Part shown: positions 33,042 through 40,320 of the stretch, piece after piece
Layout: the number at the start of each line of letters is the position of its first letter
Position numbering within the stretch: the first letter of the stretch is position 1
Assembly (NCBI GenBank): GCA_900074725.1
Contig: LT598458.1
Span: 248,001 to 312,000 of the forward strand
Direction of reading: 5' to 3'
DNA: 64,000 bases
From: Lachancea dasiensis
Taxonomy: Eukaryota; Ascomycota; Saccharomycetes; Saccharomycetales; Saccharomycetaceae
The notes under the pieces: generated by a model
Databases searched by the model: none
Told to the model about the DNA's origin: nothing
The model's input: only the letters and a program-made list of their open reading frames with translations
Position numbers and translations under genes: made by a program

Positions 33042-33402
33042 ATCCAATCAACCTGTGTTTCGGATACCTATTCACAACTTTCCAAGCGAAATGATCGTTA
33101 GCAACCCTGGTATCTTCTGGAAGTCACCCTTGAAAGCACACTGCTTAAACACACGGTACAGGCATTTGGTCCTTCTTAAATAAATTCGTCCTAGCGTTTC
33201 ACTTCAACTTATCCTAGAACAGTCTGGAAGTCTAAGTTTTGATGTTTAACAAATGTGTCATATTATATATATATGTATATATATATTGTATCGATCAAGA
33301 GTAAAACTCAAGCAAAACGTTGCATTAAGTTGGTTTCGAGCTAAACTAGTGTTAGAAACACCATAACATTGTTGGCAGCCCTGTCACGATTATTTTATCT
33401 GT
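33042..33402. other. Divergent promoter region YDR124W-like / HRT3
   Basis: About 360 bases with no gene. It contains an (AT)n-type dinucleotide tract at about 33263-33287 (TATATATATATGTATATATATA), which may serve as TATA sequence or a nucleosome-poor region. I see no other clear element. Confidence 0.45.
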
Positions 33403-34518
33403 ATGGTACACGATGGTGATAAGGGCTACAGCCTGGAGGCTGTCCAGCTGTGGGAATTGGGCGTTTCAAAAGAGAAAGATGGTTTGATGATGGATGCAGT
33501 AGAATGCTACAGAAGAGCTCTTAAGATGGATGAAAGTGTAGAGAAAGAGTACCGCAAGATTGTCGCGAGCTCCATCACAAGCAAAGAGGTTGGATCTGTA
33601 AAACCAGCTCTCAAGGGGAGCACAGCTAATCACAAGTATGGAATCAAAGAAGATGGTCACCTTCACGATGGAGCCGGTGAGAATGATGTCGAAGCAGAGC
33701 CATTGCCGTGCTGGTTGCTTGAGAAACTGCCGGATGACATTCTCCAACAGATTGTTCACCAGATCGTTGCGACATCTGGCGAGAGTTGGCTTAATCTTTC
33801 CCTGACTTGCAAGAAATTCCAAGAGCTGTGCTTCAAGAAGCCCGATTCATACCGCACTTTCGCACAGCACATATATCCACGCCAGCAATATGATGATGCT
33901 TCCATGACCCTCAACGGGCTCAGTAGCATACTCGCTCTAGAGCAGGCACTCTGGGGCACAGACTACAGACGTATGTTGTCCGAGAGAGCCTACATTAAAT
34001 TTCAAGGCTGCTACATCAGTGTGGTAAACTACCTGCGCCACGGTGCTAACCCAACGGGGTCTTCGTCGTTGATCAGTCCCGTGCACATGATTACTTACTA
34101 CCGCTACTTGCGATTCTTTTCAAATGGTACATGTTTGCGGCTTGTGACCACTGACGAGCCATCCTCGGTGGCACGGCATTTCCATCCTAATCACCACCTG
34201 AAAGGTGCAGAGCTTTGCCATTGGTCGTGCTCGATTGACGACGATTTTTCTATCCTAACTGTCAAGCGTCACAACGAGAAATACCATTTTGTTGAGACTT
34301 TGCGAATCCAATCTCACGGGCGCCGAAGATTCCATAGGTTACAGTGGGTCAAGTCCGAGGCATATCAAGACTCTGGGGACCGTATTGACTTTTCTATGCA
34401 CAGCGAAAAACCTTTTTTGTTTTCCAGGGTCAATTATCAGCGAACTGATCCCCCAAATGTCTCAAAAGAAGGCGGAATCCATCCACAAAATAACTCCCAA
34501 CCTAACAATTCCTTGTGA
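33403..34518 (+). CDS. HRT3: SCF ubiquitin ligase F-box protein Hrt3
   Basis: Putative substrate-recognition subunit of an SCF ubiquitin ligase (FBXO9-like). The 371-residue product (S. cerevisiae 344) starts with a TPR/MIT-like helical pair (AVQLWELGVSKEKDGLMMDA, VECYRRALKMD). The F-box follows at about residues 104-144: PCWLLEKLPDDILQQIVHQI, then SWLNLSLTCKKFQELCF. The C-terminal domain includes YKISVVNYLRHG-like sequence and the block YYRYLRFFSNGTCLRLVTTD. It is located next to the YDR124W-like gene and INO2, consistent with the interleaved order of YLR097C and YDR123C. Confidence 0.93.
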   Translation: MVHDGDKGYSLEAVQLWELGVSKEKDGLMMDAVECYRRALKMDESVEKEYRKIVASSITSKEVGSVKPALKGSTANHKYGIKEDGHLHDGAGENDVEAEPLPCWLLEKLPDDILQQIVHQIVATSGESWLNLSLTCKKFQELCFKKPDSYRTFAQHIYPRQQYDDASMTLNGLSSILALEQALWGTDYRRMLSERAYIKFQGCYISVVNYLRHGANPTGSSSLISPVHMITYYRYLRFFSNGTCLRLVTTDEPSSVARHFHPNHHLKGAELCHWSCSIDDDFSILTVKRHNEKYHFVETLRIQSHGRRRFHRLQWVKSEAYQDSGDRIDFSMHSEKPFLFSRVNYQRTDPPNVSKEGGIHPQNNSQPNNSL

Positions 34519-34629
34519 GCATCCGGATCCTGAGGCATGTAGAGTTAGAATCTCATACAAATAGGCCATTGGAACTAATGCCCATCACATCGTCAAACGT
34601 GATGCTATTGTCTAGTTCGAGAGATCAGC

Positions 34630-34639
34630 CATGTGAAAA
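34630..34639 (+). promoter_or_regulatory. Probable UAS-INO (ICRE) element upstream of INO2
   Basis: CATGTGAAAA matches 9 of 10 bases of the inositol/choline-responsive element CATGTGAAAT, the known Ino2-Ino4 binding site. It lies about 130 bases upstream of the INO2 ATG. S. cerevisiae INO2 is autoregulated through such an element, so conservation would make sense. Confidence 0.55.
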
Positions 34640-34762
34640 GAGAGAGCTACTAACTAGAACCTCGAAAGTGTCAAGCTACCGTCTAGCTCACGCATAACTA
34701 AAGCAAATCTAGTAGGCCTGGTGCCTCAATTAGCTGACACTACAGAAAGTAGAAATTTTGAG

Positions 34763-35821
34763 ATGGAAAACAACCATCTCTTAGACATTTTTGACTATGA
34801 TTTGGATATTGACTTCGAGACGGCATATGAGATGATCAATAATGAAGATCAGCTTAAAGCAAGGGTGCATCATAACAATCACATGGGCGGGACGATGGAT
34901 GTAGATCATTGGAGTACTTCCGACGGCCGGGGGAAACTGCGAGAGGGCGAGAGTTTGCCTTTGTCAATTCGTATGGACGACATACAAGATCACCACAGCA
35001 GACTGAGTGGATTTGAGTCTACTTCTTTACTGTCCTATCATAATGGCCACAATCACCACGATCAGTCTGGTTTACTGAGCGAAGTGGAATCGAGTGCTAT
35101 CGAGAGTTTTCTGGATAGTCTCATTTACAATGGCGTGCGTCCCAATAAGCACCCCAGAGTGTCTGACCATAAACCTATTGTAACAGAAAGCAGGACTTCA
35201 GAGAATAGGGAATCTATTATGCCAAAATCAATATTCACCGCTATGGGCTCACATCAAGGAAGTGATGATGCAAAGGCTGTCATAACGACATTAGAAACCG
35301 GCCAATCAAATGTTCGAAGCCCCGTGCCTTCTCGAGGTCACTCTGAAGATAATAGAACTTCAGAGTCTTTTACCCCCGGAGTGTATTGTTCTGGCCTAGA
35401 AACATTAGAAAATCAAAAGCTACCCCTGTCAAAGTGTGCAAGCTACCAACCGGCTGCTATCAAATCGCCAGATATTGTCATTCTTGACTCGGAAATACCG
35501 ACGGATATACGGGGTGATGCTGCTAAATGCAAGAGGTGGAAGCACGTAGCCCTTGAAAAAAAACGTCGAAATGCAATCAAAGACTATTTTGATGACCTAG
35601 TTAAGCTTATCCAGTTCCCAAGATCCGCGATCGATGAGGCCCAATCGTTTTATTTGATAAACGAAAAGGCAGATGCTGAAGGACCCGCGAAGAAGAAATC
35701 CAAGGATGGCAAGCTCTCTGAAAAGAGGATACCTAAACATGTTCTGTTAAATTATCTACTTCAAGACATGGATGTTCTTTTAACGGCAAACCAACGTATG
35801 GAGGCGATGCTTCAATCCTAG
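34763..35821 (+). CDS. INO2: bHLH activator of phospholipid genes Ino2
   Basis: Basic helix-loop-helix factor that pairs with Ino4 to activate inositol- and choline-regulated phospholipid synthesis genes; it is repressed by Opi1. The ATG at 34763 opens MENNHLLDIFDYDLDIDFET AYEMI-type sequence (broken here for length), matching the first activation domain of S. cerevisiae (ELLGILDLDNDIDFETAYQM). A second conserved block, LLSEVESSAIESFLDSLIYN, fits activation domain 2. The basic region and helix 1 read KCKRWKHVALEKKRRNAIKD and YFDDLVKLI; after a loop come RIPKHVLLNYLLQDMDVLL. The product is 352 residues (S. cerevisiae 304). An ATG-initiated 39-codon upstream frame (34578-34697) lies in the leader region. 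Confidence 0.95.
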   Translation: MENNHLLDIFDYDLDIDFETAYEMINNEDQLKARVHHNNHMGGTMDVDHWSTSDGRGKLREGESLPLSIRMDDIQDHHSRLSGFESTSLLSYHNGHNHHDQSGLLSEVESSAIESFLDSLIYNGVRPNKHPRVSDHKPIVTESRTSENRESIMPKSIFTAMGSHQGSDDAKAVITTLETGQSNVRSPVPSRGHSEDNRTSESFTPGVYCSGLETLENQKLPLSKCASYQPAAIKSPDIVILDSEIPTDIRGDAAKCKRWKHVALEKKRRNAIKDYFDDLVKLIQFPRSAIDEAQSFYLINEKADAEGPAKKKSKDGKLSEKRIPKHVLLNYLLQDMDVLLTANQRMEAMLQS

Positions 35822-36006
35822 ATGCATGTCACGAGTTAGTTAAGGACCAGGCGTAAGACAAGGAGCTTGTTGATTAGGAAACCGCCTAATGTAGAGGAGT
35901 ATGTTCATTAGAGATAGATTTATATATAACTTCAACCATAATTGTTCTTAACTAGCCATCATCATGGTTTATAGCGCACAGAATGTACTGCAAAGCCCAC
36001 CAGCAA

Positions 36007-39000
36007 TCACAGATTGAGTTCACTTAAAATGTGCGATGCTAGTTCTTTATACATCCATGTATTCCCTGACACCTTTTTGAAGTGGATACCAGCAAGTCCA
36101 ACAATGCGAACCTTAACGATGTGAATTTCAAATTTCAGTGGTGGCCTTGCCTTTGTATCATTTTCGACAGTTGTGCCAGTAGTGCTATTCAGATTGTGCG
36201 CTTTTGAAGTTGTCAAAATATCGTCTTGATTTAGAGACTCTAAAGAAGCACTTGATACCTCAGGGATACTGCCATTACCATTATTAGGCGAGATGATGGA
36301 CAAGTTTCTTTCGTGAGTACTTGCCGCCAAGGGAGTTGCAGCGACACCAGGTTGCTGGCTTCTATTCAACGAAGCTTGACGTCGTACCGATCCCTGGCGG
36401 GATATTGAGCTTTGTTGACCACCAACGGAGAAATTACGTCTATGAGAAGTACCACCACTGTTATTGCTGCCCATGGATGACACATCATTAAGCATTATTA
36501 TAGGTTGCTGAGGTTGCTGATTGGTTGGTGGGATGTACGACTGCTTGTGCAGGCAGACGAAACCTCCCTTAACTTCCTTGAATTCAATGTTCAGCTTGTT
36601 CAAGACGGAGATTATTTTGTATCTTACAATAGGCAAAGGTTTAGAAGAGGTGGTCTGTACTGAGAAGAAGCCTTTCAAAAATAGTGAGCGTGGATAATCG
36701 ATTGAAGGCATTGATCCCATAGGAGCTTTCGATGCAATAGCGAGAATTTCCTGGTCTGAGAGTTCGCGCTCGTCTTGAGCAGTAGTGACTTCGATGTTGT
36801 TCGCGTAGTCGGAGCGCCCATCGTCGCTGCTTTCCAAAAACCCATCATCATTCATGTGCATGACCTGATGATCCATATTATTTGAAAACGGAGGCCGCAT
36901 CACTTTTACAGACTCACGACGAGCATGTCCCACAGATTTTGCCCTAGCAGATGGGTGCATTTTTCTGCCCTTGGGAACTGCAAGAGTCGGCAAGGGTTTA
37001 TCCTCGTCGGTGATCTGTAACCTTTGAATTCCATCTTCCGCTTGCTGTTGATCTTTGACCATGCTTGCGGCGTTGGAGGGGAGAGCCGGGAGTTCTGCCT
37101 GTTGTTTGGTATTGACTGAATTATTTGGCCAAGGTGCTCCATACGACTCAATTCTTGTTGAAGGCACGTTCTCTGAGACCGTACGAGTATGTGTTTTCTT
37201 CATCGTCGTACCTGGGGCCTGCTGAGCAGAAAGACGCTGAACAGGTTGTTGCTGCTGAGCATGATGGGGTTGCTGGATCTGCTGAGATTGTGGTTGCTGT
37301 TGTTGTTGCTGTTGTTGAGATTCTTGATGCTGAGTGTGACGCTTTTGAGACAAACGTCTGAACATGGTACCAAATTTAGTCTTTTCAGTTGGCGTATTGT
37401 TTGGAGACGAAACTAGACGATGGCTATTTTCCGCTTTTTTCTGCAGAGCAGCAGTTGCCTGGTCATAATCATGAGATTGAGGAGTTGGAGACAGTACAAC
37501 GTCAAGCTCAGTAGACGGGAATGCTGGGTCGAGTGGTTTTCTGCTCGTTGGAGACGTATGTGCTTGTTCAGGAAGTGCGAGTTTCGGAGGAACCATCACC
37601 GTAGGCCTTGGTTTGGTGGGGGGGTTTTCCGGGGGCGGGCTCACCACAGGATAAGGTGGAACCACGGTGGGCTTTTTCATTAGAGTAGAAGGCTCCCGTT
37701 TAGAAGGTGGCGGTGACTGTCCTGTAGAGGTAGCTGGTGACATTAGAGGAGTTGTACCTGGAGTGGCTGGGGCGCCCGCGATTGGGCCCGAAGTAGGGAC
37801 ATCCAAGGCTTGTGGAACTTGGTTTGCTGCCAAAAGAGCAGCCCTTTTCTGCTGCTTTGCGAGCTTCCTTTTCAAAGTCTCATCTACCAGATGATAGATA
37901 GATAGCAATGGATGGAAGGCGCGTGTTGGGTCTTCGTGTACGCCGCCTTTACTGACGTTTAACCAAAATTGCTTCACTAAATGCTGATATTCCGGATTCG
38001 CTAGTATTCTTTGCAGCCAAGCTGTCGCCTCGACGACATCATCAACAAATTCCAGTCTGTACATCTCTTTAATTACAGCGGCGTCTAAAGCCTCGGATGT
38101 TAAAGGAACCCGATGAGGGAGGTAGGACGGTGGAGGGAAATCGTATCCCCTTTGCATCCATTGATGATTCACAACCTGCTTCAAAGAGGCACGTTTACTA
38201 GGATCCACTACTAGCATTTTTGACAATAGCGAAATGACTTCTATCGATAAGTGTTGGGGATAATCTACTCTGCCTTGTTTGATCTTTTCATGGAGTACGC
38301 TGGAGTTTTCATCGTCAAATGGTACTTTACCACTTACCAGGACGTACAGCACAACTCCAAAAGACCAAACGTCGACCTCGGGACCAGTATAAGGGCATGC
38401 TTTTAGTAGTTCGGGAGCAGCGAAATATAACGAGCCACAAAAAGTGTGGAGTTGTTTTTTAGGATTGAACATGTTGGAAAGCCCAAAATCGATAATCTTT
38501 ATCTCTCCTGAGGTGGAGATCATTATGTTCTCAATTTTCAGGTCCCGATGCACAATATTGTTCATATGCAAATACTGTAAAGCGGAGGCAATTCCGCGTG
38601 CAAATTTGCGAGCGCTACGTTCACGTAACGATCCATGCTGAATAATGTAATCGAGCAATTGCCCCCCAGACACGTACTCAAACAGCATGTAAAAGTGGTT
38701 GCTCATGGTACACATTTCAAAAAGACGACAAATGTGTGGGTGGTAAAGTATCTGGCCAAGAGATGATTCTCTGATAGTTCGCTTGTCCCTAGAAATCTCT
38801 TTTTCGAGCTTGTGCTCGCGCTCCATGATTTCCTCCTGGGTTCTGGGCGGAACCATATGGGATTCCTTGTGGAGGAAGGCCTTTGTGGCTCTGTTCACAA
38901 TCTTGATGGCGCATACCTCGTGAGTCGTGCGGTGCCTTGCCAGTTTCACTTTGCCCATAGAGCCGGCTCCCACGGTTTCGAGGAAGTCCCAATCTCCCAG

Positions 39001-39270
39001 ACTTTTCCGATGAAACTGTTTCGCGTTGGCGCTGGAGCTCTCTTGCCCGTTGCTAGCCGCAGTAGCTTTGGCGCTCACTTGTCCGGACCCAGAGACATCT
39101 ACTGCGGGCATAAGTCCGGAGGAAGTGTCGTTATTGCCGTGACTAGAGTAGCTGGCGTGATTGCTGCGCTTTCCCATCATCCGTGGCGTGGCTGGCGCCA
39201 TGGCCATGGAATTGGAGCTTTCGCCCATCCGGAACTCACGATTGACGTGGTAGTCCGTGTTTGACGGCAT
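36007..39270 (-). CDS. KIN2: Kin1/Kin2 Ser/Thr kinase (PAR-1/MARK family)
   Basis: Plasma-membrane-associated kinase that promotes exocytosis through Sec9 and contributes to ER-stress HAC1 mRNA processing in S. cerevisiae. The 1,087-residue product would be the single ancestor of KIN1 (1,064) and KIN2 (1,147). The kinase domain begins near residue 94: glycine loop GAGSMG (101-106), lysine in AIKIV (123), then HRDLKIENIMIS, DFGLSNMF and FAAPELL. Ser/Pro/Gln-rich linkers follow, including a Gln-rich tract (ESQQQQQQQQPQ). The C-terminal KA1 domain ends FEIHIVKVRIVGLAGIHFKK, then SHILSELNL, which is typical of the family's membrane-binding tail. All catalytic motifs look intact. Confidence 0.96.
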   Translation of the reverse strand: MPSNTDYHVNREFRMGESSNSMAMAPATPRMMGKRSNHASYSSHGNNDTSSGLMPAVDVSGSGQVSAKATAASNGQESSSANAKQFHRKSLGDWDFLETVGAGSMGKVKLARHRTTHEVCAIKIVNRATKAFLHKESHMVPPRTQEEIMEREHKLEKEISRDKRTIRESSLGQILYHPHICRLFEMCTMSNHFYMLFEYVSGGQLLDYIIQHGSLRERSARKFARGIASALQYLHMNNIVHRDLKIENIMISTSGEIKIIDFGLSNMFNPKKQLHTFCGSLYFAAPELLKACPYTGPEVDVWSFGVVLYVLVSGKVPFDDENSSVLHEKIKQGRVDYPQHLSIEVISLLSKMLVVDPSKRASLKQVVNHQWMQRGYDFPPPSYLPHRVPLTSEALDAAVIKEMYRLEFVDDVVEATAWLQRILANPEYQHLVKQFWLNVSKGGVHEDPTRAFHPLLSIYHLVDETLKRKLAKQQKRAALLAANQVPQALDVPTSGPIAGAPATPGTTPLMSPATSTGQSPPPSKREPSTLMKKPTVVPPYPVVSPPPENPPTKPRPTVMVPPKLALPEQAHTSPTSRKPLDPAFPSTELDVVLSPTPQSHDYDQATAALQKKAENSHRLVSSPNNTPTEKTKFGTMFRRLSQKRHTQHQESQQQQQQQQPQSQQIQQPHHAQQQQPVQRLSAQQAPGTTMKKTHTRTVSENVPSTRIESYGAPWPNNSVNTKQQAELPALPSNAASMVKDQQQAEDGIQRLQITDEDKPLPTLAVPKGRKMHPSARAKSVGHARRESVKVMRPPFSNNMDHQVMHMNDDGFLESSDDGRSDYANNIEVTTAQDERELSDQEILAIASKAPMGSMPSIDYPRSLFLKGFFSVQTTSSKPLPIVRYKIISVLNKLNIEFKEVKGGFVCLHKQSYIPPTNQQPQQPIIMLNDVSSMGSNNSGGTSHRRNFSVGGQQSSISRQGSVRRQASLNRSQQPGVAATPLAASTHERNLSIISPNNGNGSIPEVSSASLESLNQDDILTTSKAHNLNSTTGTTVENDTKARPPLKFEIHIVKVRIVGLAGIHFKKVSGNTWMYKELASHILSELNL

Positions 39271-39531
39271 GTGGACTTGGTAAGAACAGAATGGGCCTTA
39301 TCTATTTAGGTTCGATGGATTGTTTGATTGGAATTACATACTTTACAGAGAGCTCTCTAATCACAATTGATAATTATCCCTATACTATGATCTTTATCAT
39401 TACGGACGTGTGGTTGCGACGGAGGAGTATAAACCACAGAGAAGTCCAAGAGGCCTATCGACTGTTTTAATCGGTCAGAATCCTCAAGCGTGTGTGATCT
39501 GAGGAAAGCGCAATGTTTGAAGTGTTCAATT
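39271..39531. promoter_or_regulatory. KIN1/KIN2 upstream region
   Basis: The KIN-proximal part of a 1,050-base divergent gap. There are no credible genes. I see no recognisable factor site with confidence. Confidence 0.35.
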
Positions 39532-39648
39532 AAACCAGACTAACAATTGAACCACACTTTCGAAATGGGTGAATCATGCGCGCGCGCCAACCAAACCAGA
39601 TAACAAATGAAACACTCTTTCAAAATGGGTGGAACATGCGCGCGCGCC
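39532..39648 (+). repeat. Imperfect 57-bp tandem duplication ending in alternating CG
   Basis: Two adjacent copies: 39532-39588 and 39593-39648. Both run AAACCAGA(C)TAACAA, then a TGAA-rich part, CTTTC(G/A)AAATGGGTG and a CATGCGCGCGCGCC end. The copies differ at several positions and by one base in length. The (GC)5 ends are unusual in this AT-rich intergenic setting and could adopt Z-DNA or bind CGCG-recognising factors; that is speculation. Confidence 0.8.
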
Positions 39649-39820
39649 TAAACTTTTTCCCGTTGGCATCTTTCGTGCATTGAACGAGTGATTCATCCTA
39701 ACAAAATCCTGTATATGTTTATATTTCCAGCACGACACATCATGCCGACTAGATAATCGAGTAGCTGACATGGACCTACCCTAAAAGCGTACAGAGCGAT
39801 CACAAGGATCAATCACCACT

Positions 39821-39847
39821 CACGATATGCACGTGGTGCATATCGTG
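39821..39847. repeat. Perfect 12-bp inverted repeat around CACGTGG
   Basis: CACGATATGCAC at 39821-39832 and GTGCATATCGTG at 39836-39847 are exact reverse complements with a GTG spacer. The centre contains GCACGTGG, a strong match to known Pho4/Cbf1-type E-boxes. It lies in the KIN-IOC2 divergent promoter, about 475 bases from the IOC2 ATG. Confidence 0.85.
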
Positions 39848-39868
39848 ACGCTCATCTGTGTTCTATAC

Positions 39869-39886
39869 ATGGCCATGCATGGCCAT
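39869..39886. repeat. Perfect 18-bp palindrome ATGGCCATGCATGGCCAT
   Basis: The sequence equals its own reverse complement. It follows the inverted repeat at 39821-39847 after 21 bases. No known yeast factor site is recognised. A further CACGTG lies at 40001-40006. Confidence 0.85.
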
Positions 39887-40320
39887 ACATGCACCTGCAT
39901 TATAGTGCGTCTTTGTGCGTATCATCTAAATGTCTGGGTGTCGATATAAAAATCGTACGTAGCGACTATCAGAAAATGAGCTCACTTTCCACGTTCTGTT
40001 CACGTGATCGAGCAGTCTTCCTCGTGACGTTTAATGATTTCAAAATAACTTAAAACCGACCGCGAAGGGAGAACCAGCGTCGGAATTGGCGCGTCAGCAA
40101 AACGCATCCCCGCAGACACTGAACGCCTGCAACTATGTTACGGTTTGTCCAAAACCACACCAACTCGTCTTTATTTAGCTTGTCTCGCTGTCATTGCGCG
40201 TCAATCCCACACTGGAAAAATTATTGAAATTAATACTATATACCATATACCATATGTACACATCGCATCGAACTCACGATACCCGAATACAGCCTTGGCC
40301 ACATAAAAACAGCAATCGAG
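39887..40320. promoter_or_regulatory. IOC2 upstream region
   Basis: The region holds GTTCACGTGATC with CACGTG at 40001-40006, a likely bHLH (Cbf1-type) site, and a CATATACCATATACCATATG stretch at about 40235-40254. No gene is visible. Confidence 0.4.

Noticed and set aside
34648-34657. TACTAACTAG in the INO2 upstream region as a branch site and acceptor of a leader intron
   Set aside because: The branch A would be only about 4 bases from the acceptor, and there is no GTATGT donor in a sensible place upstream.
39718-39726. TTTATATTT as a replication origin core (ACS)
   Set aside because: Only a partial match to the S. cerevisiae consensus, in AT-rich DNA where such matches are common.
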